64,000 bases of DNA, taken from the NCBI RefSeq assembly GCF_044326205.1, contig NZ_JBIRCY010000010.1, positions 116,676 through 180,675 of the forward strand, in the 5' to 3' direction. The translations under genes were made by a program, and so were the position numbers. The notes under the pieces are model-generated. The model did not search any database, was not told where the DNA came from, and was given only the letters and a program-made list of their open reading frames with translations. The DNA is from Kumtagia sp044326205 (GTDB lineage: Bacteria > Pseudomonadota > Alphaproteobacteria > Rhizobiales > Rhizobiaceae). Below are positions 35,994 through 43,928 of the stretch, in pieces (positions within the stretch are counted from its first letter, which is position 1; every line of letters begins with the position of its first letter).

Positions 35994-36695
35994 CTGACTC
36001 TCGCTAGTTAGGCAGCAGGATGAACCTAGTTCCACATTGCCCGAAGAATGTCCACGAAACTGTCAATATCATTTATAGACTGGAGAAGCACCGCCTCGCG
36101 CGTCGATCGCCGGCCAACCTTCCGTCGACTGTAGGTCCCAGAGCATGGGCGAATTTCTGTTCGACCATGTGATCTTCTCGATCGCCACAGCAGCTTTCCT
36201 CCTATCACCTAAAGAGCAGATGACGGAATTCGAGCTTGCTTTTTTCACTCGGGCAATACTCTGCCGCGGCTTCGAACGTCGTGAGCGAGGATCGACCCAT
36301 CCGCCGAGGCTGACGTCGCAGCCCTTCGCTTTTGAACCATGTTTGGCGGTTTCAGCGCCACCGGTCGCTGCCCGATGGTCGCTTAGCCATAAATTAGCCT
36401 CTCCAGTCTGTGGCGGTTTCTGTGTTGCACAGATACGCTTTCCATTCCCAAAATTCTGGGATTTCCGAAAACTGAAAACCTAGCGATTTCATGGGATTAG
36501 CTGGTGCCCAGGGGCGGATTGCGCTCGGAAAGCCCCATGGCATTGATATATAACGGGTTTTAGCGTCGTCGTCTAGGTGTTGTAACACAGTGATGAAACA
36601 CATGCTCGAAACGTTAGACCGTCAGAGAGCTAGTTCTGATTTCGCTTGCTCGCCATCTCATATATCATCGAGGTGGTGACGCTAGCGGCGGGGCA
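35994..36695. other. 702-bp region between chromosomal gene and island, containing the left att site
   Basis: No convincing gene. Frames at 36145-36483 (plus) and 36394-36603 (minus) have no ribosome-binding site and no family resemblance. The 17-bp att copy at 36502-36518 and the TTGTAACACA candidate integrase arm site at 36580-36589 lie here. The part left of 36502 would be chromosomal and the part to the right belongs to the element. Confidence 0.55.
36502..36518. repeat. Left attachment site, 17-bp copy of the tRNA-Phe 3' end
   Basis: Identical over 17 bases to 50983-50999. Beyond them the sequences diverge on both sides, so it is not a second tRNA gene but an att copy left by site-specific integration. 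Confidence 0.88.
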
Positions 36696-37508
36696 ATGAT
36701 GGAAACGCGAGAAGATGTGACAAGTGTCGCACCGATTCCGGACACAGATTTCGGGCAAAAAGTGTTCGATAATTTCCAGGAAGTTTACTTCAAGCCTGAG
36801 CTTAACCGACGCGTCGCCGCCGGAACGGTGAAAACTCCGATGAGGGTCACAGCGGCACAAGTCTTATTCCCTTCGGACGGCGGAGCCATAGTGCGCTTCA
36901 ATGAAGAAGTGCGGCTGGCGGCCCGACTCAAAACGCCTCTCCAACCGGAGGAGCTTGGTCAAACGCGTCCCTTCGCACTTGAGGAAATCGAACGCTTTGA
37001 TTTGCCTGAAGACGAACTGGATCATGGACATTTTACGGTAATGCGTTTGGGCTCTGGCTGGCGGATGGCGTTCAGCTTCATTTACGGGCGCAAATCCGCT
37101 CGCAGCAAAATTGATCGTGCTGAGGAGTTCTTGATGGCAGCAAAAGAAGCAAATGCCCGAGGACACACCGCAGTCGCACTCGACAACATTTTTAGTGCGT
37201 CCGAACTCCTGTCCCGTGTCCATCTCGAACTTCATACAAGTATCAAAAAGGGTTCTAAGAAGCACGCCGCTATTGCAAGCGGAATCAATCGATGGGGAAA
37301 ATTAGGAAATATTCCACGGGCGTTTACAGGACTTTTCAATCGCGCATCAAACGCCAGGGACGGCGCTCGCTACAGGGCGGTTGCCAACAGCGAGTTCGCA
37401 GGTCTTTCGCAGGCGGAGATCGAAGTCATCGAACGGGAAGTCATAGTGCTCCGCGATCAATGCGCTGGCGTCGAGGAGAGGGCTACTGACCCGCAGGTTA
37501 ACGAATGA
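36696..37508 (+). CDS. Hypothetical protein, first gene inside the element
   Basis: 270 residues, no family recognised. The first 130 residues are mixed, and the remainder is helical, with KIDRAEEFLMAAKEANARGH and ALDNIFSASELLSRVHLEL, a pattern reminiscent of HEPN-type helical bundles, although no RX4-6H motif is plain. Two start codons (36696 and 36699) follow a GGGG-rich site. It is followed 64 bases later by another gene of similarly helical character, on the same strand. Base composition is lower in GC than the chromosome. Cargo of the element is the only contextual hint. Confidence 0.65.
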   Translation: MMETREDVTSVAPIPDTDFGQKVFDNFQEVYFKPELNRRVAAGTVKTPMRVTAAQVLFPSDGGAIVRFNEEVRLAARLKTPLQPEELGQTRPFALEEIERFDLPEDELDHGHFTVMRLGSGWRMAFSFIYGRKSARSKIDRAEEFLMAAKEANARGHTAVALDNIFSASELLSRVHLELHTSIKKGSKKHAAIASGINRWGKLGNIPRAFTGLFNRASNARDGARYRAVANSEFAGLSQAEIEVIEREVIVLRDQCAGVEERATDPQVNE

Positions 37509-37572
37509 ACGCCGGCAGGTCCCAGCAATCTCAGCATTATTGGACTGCTGATTCCAATCAGGGTGATGAGTG

Positions 37573-38232
37573 ATGACAAGGTTGCATGCGGTTAGCCCTG
37601 ATCAAGTGATCGAAGACTACCGCCTTGGGTTTGCGGGCATCGTTTCGGTCGACAGTTGGGTCCATTATTTGTCGGGCGTTCGTGCGGCACAAAACCCGAA
37701 TTTCACTATGACGCCTGTGCAAAAGCGAAATATCGGATATCGCTTTCAGGCCTTGGAATTTTACGCAGGTCTGCTTTTGCACAATCGAGAGGTGCAGGTG
37801 GCCAATCCTGGAAGATCGACGCTGCACGGAGGACTATCACCAATTCTCATCCATCAATTTTGTACAACCGCACATTCGATCCTGGAAGGAATCGGTTCGT
37901 ATCTTGTGAGAGCCGACTATATGGCCAGAAATGGCGTCGCCTTTCCTCGCGATACAGTTGGCACTCCCCAATGGCGAAAGCAGGTTCGTATTGAGGCACT
38001 TCAGGGCGCAAATCCTCCAGCGATAAGTAAGGCCGAACTAGCCGCCCGTCTTGAGCGGATAACAAACTTGCGGGATAAAGTTCATCTTGATCGATTTGAC
38101 GTAGGCCAACATTTGCACTATCACGAATTCGAATACAATCCTGCATTCATTGAAACTTATAGAACTTTTCAATCTGTGCTGCTTTCTCTGAATCCAGACC
38201 TACCTCAGTGTTGTCTCGACGAGCCTTTGTAA
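37573..38232 (+). CDS. Hypothetical helical protein
   Basis: 219 residues from ATG 37573 (GTG 37570 directly precedes it), after GGGTGATGAG. Not recognised. It is rich in helices and histidines; NIGYRFQALEFYAGLLLHN and LIHQFCTTAHSILEGIGSYL look like a four-helix core, and ITNLRDKVHLDRFD has an Arg-Asp-x-x-His spacing one residue short of the HEPN catalytic RX4H. It is probably co-transcribed with the gene at 36696-37508. Convergent with the small membrane-protein/HTH unit. The HEPN relation is a guess. Confidence 0.65.
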   Translation: MTRLHAVSPDQVIEDYRLGFAGIVSVDSWVHYLSGVRAAQNPNFTMTPVQKRNIGYRFQALEFYAGLLLHNREVQVANPGRSTLHGGLSPILIHQFCTTAHSILEGIGSYLVRADYMARNGVAFPRDTVGTPQWRKQVRIEALQGANPPAISKAELAARLERITNLRDKVHLDRFDVGQHLHYHEFEYNPAFIETYRTFQSVLLSLNPDLPQCCLDEPL

Positions 38233-38244
38233 ATCGTATCAAGA

Positions 38245-38391
38245 CTAACGATCAGGTCGATCGATGCGCGGCCTCCGTGCATATCGGATGACGAACAGCG
38301 CAAATATGACAACGAGAACGGCACCGATGATGCCAATTGACCCTTCAGCTCGTACCTGAAGACCCCAGACCGCGACTTCGAGCTTGTCCAT
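38245..38391 (-). CDS. Small single-span membrane protein
   Basis: 48 residues, beginning MDKLEVAVWGLQVRAEGS and then one hydrophobic segment, IGIIGAVLVVIFALFVI, ending in an arginine-rich tail (RYARRPRIDRPDR). By the positive-inside rule the C-terminus would be cytoplasmic. A GAGG site lies 6 bases before the ATG. It starts 10 bases after the stop of the winged-helix gene, so the two are probably one transcript. The arrangement of a regulator followed by a small membrane protein recalls a regulatory or toxin-like pair, but no function is assigned. Confidence 0.6.
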   Translation of the reverse strand: MDKLEVAVWGLQVRAEGSIGIIGAVLVVIFALFVIRYARRPRIDRPDR

Positions 38392-38401
38392 GGTGGCCTC
38401 G

Positions 38402-38833
38402 TTACCCCATTTCTCGGAGGAGACGCATTTGGCGCTTCTCCCTCAGCGACTTTTCGGCCAAAGGGATGAGTTTTTCTTTCAAGGGAGCTAGGTCAAAGAA
38501 GATTTCGCCTTTTGCCGTACGGCATTTGCGTATGAACCCCTTTCTTGCCAACGAACTAATGATCCGTTGTACGGTTCGCTGGGTTACGTTCATTCTGCGG
38601 GCGATCGTCGCGGCACCTGGAAACACGAAATCTTGCGAGCGCCACCAGTGGGCCGTGAGATTGAGCATGACGTTCAACTCGGCGCTGGTCAGTCCAAGCT
38701 CGCTTTGTCTGAGTATCAAGACATCCGGCACCGCTTGGTAGCCAATCTCGGCAACTAGCCCCCATCGTTCCGAAATTCGAAAGCCGACAAGCGGACCGTC
38801 ATTCACGATTGTGGCAAGCGATTGTGCGTTCAT
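38402..38833 (-). CDS. Winged helix-turn-helix DNA-binding protein
   Basis: 143 residues. The central region FPGAATIARRMNVTQRTVQR reads as a helix-turn-helix, with the following IISSLARKGFIRKC and GEIFFDLAPL as the wing, similar to replication-initiator and phage-type regulators (MarR/RepA-like winged helices). The N-terminus (LRQSELGLTSAELNVMLNL) provides a further helix pair. It likely controls element genes. The single-span membrane protein lies 10 bases downstream. No operator was identified, although the spacer up to 38920 is AT-rich. Confidence 0.8.
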   Translation of the reverse strand: MNAQSLATIVNDGPLVGFRISERWGLVAEIGYQAVPDVLILRQSELGLTSAELNVMLNLTAHWWRSQDFVFPGAATIARRMNVTQRTVQRIISSLARKGFIRKCRTAKGEIFFDLAPLKEKLIPLAEKSLREKRQMRLLREMG

Positions 38834-38920
38834 GCCCTGTTTGCTAGCACTTATCTATCTTAAGGTTAAGTCTGTTTATCTTGCGGTGACAATTATGTCG
38901 CGTTTTTTGGGTTGTGTTCA

Positions 38921-39262
38921 TTAGGCCGGGGAACCTGAGGTGCCTTTGGGCGGTGCCGCCATGAAACGCATCACGAGATACCGCCGAGGCGTAGGGTGAT
39001 CGGCCGCAGAAACGGCAAAAGCGATTTTAAAGCGGTTTTCCACGTCTTCCGCCGCTGGTTCATCCGCAAGGTTCGCGATGCCCGGCTTGCCGGTGCCTAA
39101 GGCTTTGATGAGTGGACCCTAACGTGGGTGGTCGGACACATAGGCAGCGAGCCGGAGGCGCTCGACCTTAGCCAACATGGCTACGCTGGGGGTGGACGCG
39201 GAAAAGGCTAACCGGGCCTTGGTGCAGGCCGTGAAACTGCCTCCCGCTGTTGCATCCGCCAA
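38921..39262 (-). pseudogene. Broken small gene with an in-frame TAG
   Basis: The minus frame runs from a possible TTG at 39262 or ATG at 39178 to a stop at 38921-38923, interrupted by one TAG at 39119-39121. The part after the TAG (LIKALGTGKPGIANLADEPA, then ENRFKIAFAVSAADHPTP, RRYLVMRFMAAPPKG) looks fully coding, as does MLAKVERLRLAAYVSDHPR before it. A single change from CAG or TGG to TAG explains it. I do not recognise the product. Programmed readthrough is an alternative but has no sequence support seen here. Confidence 0.5.
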
Positions 39263-39301
39263 CTAGCGTCCGCACGCCCAGATGGCTAACTGCCTGGCCT
39301 C

Positions 39302-40126
39302 TTAACGCCGAGGCAAATCAGGCGGGGTTGGGACTGGACGGAGACTCAACAATTGGCGCGTCTCTGTCACAAAGCGTTCGGCATACCGTTGCTCACGAAT
39401 GTATGAGATATGGCGCTCCGCCAACCCCTCAGCAAGGAGGGTGGTCATTCGACCGATATCGATCAGCAACCTCTCGGGCGACACATTGCCTAGATCGATC
39501 GGCGGCAAATCCGCACCTATTTCCTGCCCATCGACTCTCATCTTGCTAGTCATAGCATGAGATACGAAGCCGCGATGAAATGGCAGAATGAGGAAGAATC
39601 CGGAAAGGACTACTAGCTTGAAATGGCCGAACGTCTCCGAAGTGACCCACAATCCCGAACGTCTGAAAATCACCGGATCGAGCGAGGTGTCCGTCACCAC
39701 GACATGGTAGAACAGAGTTGTCCGTCCTATGTCGATAGGATACAAGAGTATCACGGTATCTTTCGGACGTTCTTTCATAATATAGTGTTCAGGGCGCAAT
39801 GTTGGACACGCTCTAGCAAACACCATGGTTGAAAACGATTCGCCCGCTCTCCATCTAAGTTGTGACGTTCGTATAATCTGGCCGCCTTCAAGAGCAACGG
39901 TCCTCATTAGAGTGATGGCGGGTGGAGTGCTGTTGAGGCTGCGATGGAAGGAATAGCGGTGTTCTAACGTTTTTTCGCTTCGACCATCGAGGAAGTCGTA
40001 GAACGGCGGGGCTTTGAAAAAAATTGACAGGTCGCCATTGTCGAGTTCCCGAACGGAGAAAAGTTCACGCTTCGCACCTTCAAAGATCACACCAAAGCGG
40101 GTTTTTGGCTTGGTTCCCAAGTTCAC
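39302..40126 (-). CDS. Hypothetical protein with one hydrophobic segment
   Basis: 274 residues from GTG 40126, which overlaps the stop of the upstream small frame as GTGA. Not recognised. The N-terminal 130 residues are mixed beta/alpha (RFGVIFEGAKRELFSVRE, DNGDLSIFFKAPPFYDFLDG). A hydrophobic stretch HFKLVVLSGFFLILPFHRG at about 170-190 may insert in a membrane or be a core helix. The C-terminus is arginine-rich. It lies inside the element; the GC content is moderate and the codon use unlike the housekeeping genes. Confidence 0.6.
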   Translation of the reverse strand: MNLGTKPKTRFGVIFEGAKRELFSVRELDNGDLSIFFKAPPFYDFLDGRSEKTLEHRYSFHRSLNSTPPAITLMRTVALEGGQIIRTSQLRWRAGESFSTMVFARACPTLRPEHYIMKERPKDTVILLYPIDIGRTTLFYHVVVTDTSLDPVIFRRSGLWVTSETFGHFKLVVLSGFFLILPFHRGFVSHAMTSKMRVDGQEIGADLPPIDLGNVSPERLLIDIGRMTTLLAEGLAERHISYIREQRYAERFVTETRQLLSLRPVPTPPDLPRR

Positions 40127-40362
40127 GCTCCCAGCGATAGGATCAACCAGCCCGTGTCGACCGGCAAGCGCCCATATGCGTTGCCGCCAGATGCGAGATA
40201 ATGGAAGTATGCTCGCTTGATAGCCAAGTGAAGGGGGAACTCACAAGGTCGCTCACACAGCAGCCACAAACTTCCTTTTATCCACTTGTTCAAGTGCTGC
40301 TTGGGCAGAGCCGTTATGTGGCCTTTGAGCCGAGGTGCCAACTGGAAAATGGGGTCGCTCAT
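40123..40362 (-). CDS. Small hypothetical protein, possibly coupled to the downstream gene
   Basis: 79 residues, whose TGA overlaps the GTG of the next gene by four bases (GTGA), the arrangement used by coupled genes. The product (IFQLAPRLKGHITALPKQHL, then WLLCERPCEFPLHLAIKRAY) is not recognised. No clear Shine-Dalgarno sequence precedes the ATG, and a shadow frame cannot be excluded. The overlap is the main support. Confidence 0.4.
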   Translation of the reverse strand: MSDPIFQLAPRLKGHITALPKQHLNKWIKGSLWLLCERPCEFPLHLAIKRAYFHYLASGGNAYGRLPVDTGWLILSLGA

Positions 40363-40463
40363 TTAAGAGGTGGACCCATCAAGCGCGGCGGTGACAACCC
40401 CCCCGTGCCACCCCTCGCGCTATAGAAAGCCGGGGGAACGATAACCTCGCGCTAAGAGGGCCT

Positions 40464-40573
40464 GTCTCACATGACCAAGCCCGTGTGAGTCCGCATGAAC
40501 GCACCGAAATTAGTCTCACACAAGTAGTCTCTTGACGTTTCGCTCACAAGTCTCGCATAATGGTCTCACATGA
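40464..40573. repeat. Repeated GTCTCACA-type sites upstream of the serine recombinase
   Basis: GTCTCACATGA occurs exactly at 40464-40474 and 40563-40573, with related GTCTCACAC at 40513-40521 and GTCTCGCAT at 40550-40558; an inverted GTGTGAG lies between the first two. Spaced sites of this kind just before a resolvase gene are what a res or autoregulatory site looks like, so binding by the encoded recombinase is inferred. Confidence 0.55.
40532..40561 (+). promoter_or_regulatory. Sigma-70-type promoter for the serine recombinase
   Basis: TTGACG at 40532-40537 and CATAAT at 40556-40561, 18 bases apart, each match five of six consensus bases. The GTCTCACA-type sites overlap it, so occupation by the recombinase could repress it. 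The start codon follows 36 bases later. Confidence 0.65.
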
Positions 40574-40597
40574 TGTTTCTCAATGGAGACCTCTACC

Positions 40598-41179
40598 ATG
40601 TCCGCTCCCGTCCTCATCGGCTATGCCCGAACCTCGACCGCCGACCAGAAAGCCGGGTTTCAAGCCCAGCTTCGCGACCTCGCCGGCGCGGGCTGCACGA
40701 AGGTGTTCAGCGAGGAACTATCCTCAGTCGCCGCCACCCGCCCCCAGCTTCGAGCCGCCCTTGAGTGGGTGCGGGAGGGGGACATCATGGTAGTAACCAA
40801 GCTTGACCGCCTAGCCCGTTCCGTAGCTGACCTCATCACCATCACCGGGGAACTGAGGAGGAAGGGGGTAGAGCTTCGCATCCTCGCCATGAACCTCGAT
40901 ACGGGGACACCCACGGGGAAGCTTATGATGAACCTGCTCGCCTCCATAGCGGAATTTGAGCGGGAGCTAATGCTTGAGCGCCAGCGTGAGGGCATTACCA
41001 AGGCCAAGGCAGACGGCAAGTATAAGGGTCGCCAGCCTACCGCCCGCGCCAAGGCGGAGATGGTGATGAGGTTGCGGGCAGAGGGTAAGTCCGCAAATGA
41101 CATAGTGACGGCGCTAGGGATAAGCAGGGCAAGCTACTTCCGCATCGTGGCGGAGAATGGGCATGAGGAGGCCGCGTAG
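40598..41179 (+). CDS. Serine recombinase (resolvase/invertase family)
   Basis: 193 residues from ATG 40598, eight bases after GGAGA. The catalytic serine is in LIGYARTSTADQK. Further conserved blocks are IMVVTKLDRLARSVADL, with the LDRLAR signature, and FERELMLERQREGI of the dimer E-helix. The C-terminus (ISRASYFRI) is a helix-turn-helix of the Hin/Gin/Tn3-resolvase type, so it is a small recombinase, not a large serine integrase. It may resolve element dimers or invert DNA between the repeated sites upstream. It is in addition to the tyrosine integrase of the element. Confidence 0.9.
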   Translation: MSAPVLIGYARTSTADQKAGFQAQLRDLAGAGCTKVFSEELSSVAATRPQLRAALEWVREGDIMVVTKLDRLARSVADLITITGELRRKGVELRILAMNLDTGTPTGKLMMNLLASIAEFERELMLERQREGITKAKADGKYKGRQPTARAKAEMVMRLRAEGKSANDIVTALGISRASYFRIVAENGHEEAA

Positions 41180-41321
41180 GAAGCCGGCAGTCCAGAGCCT
41201 CCCAATTCAACTGCGGTACGCCAGGTGATACCAACGGATTGTGCTCCTCTTTGGGGTGCCGGCATTGCTACCGGCGACTTGTCCCGCTTAGCACCCTTTG
41301 TTCTGGTCATCAGTCGGCGAG

Positions 41322-42032
41322 CTACAATGCGCTCCTGCCAGTGTTTGCCCGGCCAGGTCCCAGCCTCCTCTGATAAGAACGCTCGATCAATGTCGCTAAC
41401 TCAGGTTCATAGTCTGGGAGTTTGGGCAAAACGCCTTCAAGCTCTTCCACCAGTCTTTGTACCAGCGTTCGATATTCAAGTGCCTCGCCGGGGGTAATGG
41501 GACGCTCGGAATGCACGGCTGCGTTACGCGTGACCCTCAGTTGATAAAAAAGCTTATAGATTTCGGATGTGATAGCACCGACTTTGCGCAATGAATCCAT
41601 GACAACCACCGAGGGGAAGCGCCGCCCTAGTTTATCATTCAAGGCCTCGAAAACGCGTTCTATCTCCTTGTATGAGTTCATTACGGCTGCCTCGGGATAA
41701 TTCTTCGCAAGCGCCAAAAACGGGTCGTTTTCTTCCAGACCTGGTGCTGGAGGGGGTAGTTGTGTCTGAGGAGCATGTTCGGCAGCATCGCGGGTCTTTT
41801 CCAGTTCGTCGGCGAACGTGGCTGTAATCCCTGCTGGTCCGCTAAGGGCAATTATTCGTCCCACTAGCTTCACCAACTGTTTACGGAATACAAGTACGAC
41901 GACGACCACGGCCACTGGCCACGCGATAGACCCCACGAGTGTTACGAAGAGCGTTAGAAAATCGAGCACGCTATCGTTGGTAGCCGGCATAGGCGGCGGC
42001 TCTGGCGGATTTCCGAAGCGAAGTTCAAACAT
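41322..42032 (-). CDS. Membrane-anchored protein with candidate HEPN-type RX4H motif
   Basis: 236 residues. A single strong transmembrane segment (SIAWPVAVVVVVLVF) lies near residues 35-50, after a proline-rich start (NPPEPPPMPATND). The C-terminal helical region has VTRNAAVHSERP, an Arg-Asn-x-x-x-His pattern matching the RX4-6H ribonuclease motif of HEPN proteins, preceded by a long helix (SYKEIERVFEALNDKLGRRF). A membrane-tethered HEPN-like nuclease is a possibility only; a related family of unknown proteins in islands has the same arrangement. It is the only gene on this strand between the recombinase and 42892. Confidence 0.6.
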   Translation of the reverse strand: MFELRFGNPPEPPPMPATNDSVLDFLTLFVTLVGSIAWPVAVVVVVLVFRKQLVKLVGRIIALSGPAGITATFADELEKTRDAAEHAPQTQLPPPAPGLEENDPFLALAKNYPEAAVMNSYKEIERVFEALNDKLGRRFPSVVVMDSLRKVGAITSEIYKLFYQLRVTRNAAVHSERPITPGEALEYRTLVQRLVEELEGVLPKLPDYEPELATLIERSYQRRLGPGRANTGRSAL

Positions 42033-42435
42033 CGTGCTTCCTTCAAGGCGGCGGTCGCATTGTGAATAGCCTCACGGCCATTCCGTGAAGATATCGTTGT
42101 CTCCACTCGCTTGGCGAGCGTTCCAGTCGCCTCATATTCAGCCCGGATCGCGGCATCGGGGTGCGACCTTGGGCGTACTGGGCTGTGGAGGATTATTAAA
42201 CCGTCCTATCCGGGATACGCTTTTGAATATACGCAGCAAGCAGCAGATCGATTCTCCGCGCAATAGCTCATAATTCATTCATCAATCCCCCATCGCTAGC
42301 GCCAGACGACGATAGACGAGTTAACGAGCACTGCGTAGGCGATAGGGAGGCTCCATGACACCATCCCGAAACCTGCCCTGACCCGTCCCTATCATGTCTT
42401 GATGTAACGGAAACATCTGCGGAGGTGGAAACGTC
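42033..42435. other. 403-bp intergenic region, nothing identified
   Basis: No supported coding frame, RNA or repeat was seen. The last 15 bases contain GGAGG at 42421-42425, which serves as the ribosome-binding site of the gene starting at 42436. Confidence 0.5.
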
Positions 42436-42834
42436 TTGAAATGTGATGCTCCCATCTCAGACCAGATTAAAAGAGTCCCATTTTCACTTGCATCGGAGCG
42501 CAACATATATGAGATTGCAATCGCTGGTGAAATTCTAAAGGGATGCTATACGATGCTTACAAATGGAGAATGGGCAGTAGGTGCGAACGAGTCCATCACG
42601 CCGTATGAGATTGGCGGAGGGTTCCCAAATTATCCTGTTATTACTGTTCATTGCTCCAAGGGTGACGTTGAAGTAAAATTCATCACCGACGGAGCCGACG
42701 GAATTCAGGACGGTACATCAGGGACCGTTACTCGGCGGCTAGAGAGCGGGAACGACATAACACGGAAAGCTCGTGCGTTTATTGTTACGGCCGGCAAAGA
42801 TGAAGCCAACGGCACCTACACGGTAGAAAAGTAA
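42436..42834 (+). CDS. Hypothetical protein with TTG start
   Basis: 132 residues from TTG 42436, ten bases after a strong GGAGG site; no ATG is suitably placed upstream. The sequence is beta-rich and acidic (EWAVGANESITPYEIGGG, VITVHCSKGDVEVKF, GADGIQDGTSGTVTRRLE, AFIVTAGKDEANGTYTVEK), with no signal peptide or membrane segment. Not recognised. It may be a small secreted-type or binding protein, but nothing in the context says so. Low GC compared with the chromosome. Confidence 0.6.
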   Translation: MKCDAPISDQIKRVPFSLASERNIYEIAIAGEILKGCYTMLTNGEWAVGANESITPYEIGGGFPNYPVITVHCSKGDVEVKFITDGADGIQDGTSGTVTRRLESGNDITRKARAFIVTAGKDEANGTYTVEK

Positions 42835-42891
42835 GTGCGCTGACATCGGAGCTTCATGGCTGCGGTCATTTTGCGGCTACCCTACACCCGG

Positions 42892-43440
42892 CTATTGCGC
42901 AACTTTAGGGGGATCAATGATCCATTGGACCGGATCGTCATCGTTTAGCACCCCCGCCAGAGTCACGCATTTCGGCAACTGTAGGCAGGCCCGGACTGCG
43001 GCGTCCTTTGCCTCGCCTAGCTGAGAGGTGGTGGACCAGTGTTCTTGGAGCAACGTGCCGCCCCAAAGTCCGACCGCAAGCGTGATCGGGTAGCCGTACC
43101 GGCGTGCCAGACGTTCGGCATTTGCGCGGCGGCGCTCGCCGTCCTCCCCATCGAAGCTTTGGTTGATCACCACTATCGTTCCTAGGAAGAACACGACGGC
43201 AATTCCTATCCGCCATTTCCATTCCACGGACGTGATCACTTCGCGCATAGTCCAATCGACCGCAGTTGCAACGCCCAGCGCGAATGCCACCATGCCGACA
43301 TAGAGGACCAATAGCTCGAAAAGCCCTCTCATTGTTTCGGTCTTCGGGTCCCACTCGACCTTTGGCCTCAACTTCGCAAGGATCATCTGCCGCTCCTCCT
43401 CGTCTGCCGGGAACGGGCGGTCAATCCTGTCGTCTGCCAT
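42892..43440 (-). CDS. Hypothetical membrane protein
   Basis: 182 residues from ATG 43440, preceded by GGGGGA seven bases upstream. An acidic N-terminus (PFPADEEERQMILAKLRPKV) leads to two hydrophobic segments, FELLVLYVGMVAFALGVA and WRIGIAVVFFLGTIVVI, then a basic loop (GERRRANAERLARRYGY) and a further semi-hydrophobic stretch near PITLAVGLWGG. It is a small inner-membrane protein of unknown role. Frames continuing upstream to 43740 lack a ribosome-binding site. It lies divergent to the polymerase operon. Confidence 0.65.
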   Translation of the reverse strand: MADDRIDRPFPADEEERQMILAKLRPKVEWDPKTETMRGLFELLVLYVGMVAFALGVATAVDWTMREVITSVEWKWRIGIAVVFFLGTIVVINQSFDGEDGERRRANAERLARRYGYPITLAVGLWGGTLLQEHWSTTSQLGEAKDAAVRACLQLPKCVTLAGVLNDDDPVQWIIDPPKVAQ

Positions 43441-43928
43441 GGCGTTCCCCCGTTGAGGCATTTGCCTGCGGTACGCCCCCGCAAGCTTGCCTCCCTGACC
43501 CTGATCGGGGAGTTGGAAAACCGAGCCTAGGCTGGTCCCTGCGGCCTTTAGTTCAGAGAACCTGGACATACGCCACAGGCTCCCCGACCAAAAGTCGAGG
43601 ATCGATGTCATTCCGGTTGACACCGTACCGCTAGGCTCAGGGTTTCCACGCCCCGGAACGCCGCGTCTGCGCTCGCAGTGATCATAGCGGGCGTCTTTGA
43701 GAAACGCCACTGGCGCTGTCGAAATAGGCTGAAAGATCAAAGCGATCTCGCCTATTGCTGCGGCGCACTATGTGTGGCATGATTTGCTTACTGCAATAAA
43801 AGCAGCCCCTAGCTCCTTTGGAGCTTGTTGCGCCTTAGCGCACCCCCAAACCGGCGACGCTCTGCCGTTCGCCACCTCCCGCTCCAGAAATATGGAGAAC
43901 CTTATGTTCACGAAATGGAGTTCGCTCC
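43441..43928. other. 488-bp divergent intergenic region upstream of the replication-type operon
   Basis: Expected to hold promoters for the membrane-protein gene and for the operon starting at 43929. A short hairpin (AGCTCC-TTT-GGAGCT near 43810) and a 24-codon frame beginning near 43892 (MENLMFTKWSSLRG) are visible, but neither is firmly supported. No direct-repeat origin was recognised. Confidence 0.4.

Noticed and set aside
36145..36483. 112-codon plus frame near the left att site
   Set aside because: No ribosome-binding site or family resemblance, and it ends beside the att copy; not supported.
36502..36518. A second tRNA-Phe gene at the left end of the element
   Set aside because: Only the last 17 bases match; no cloverleaf can be drawn, so it is an att copy.
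40464..40573. A short CRISPR-like array before the serine recombinase
   Set aside because: Units are 9-11 bases with irregular spacing and no cas genes; they fit recombinase sites better.
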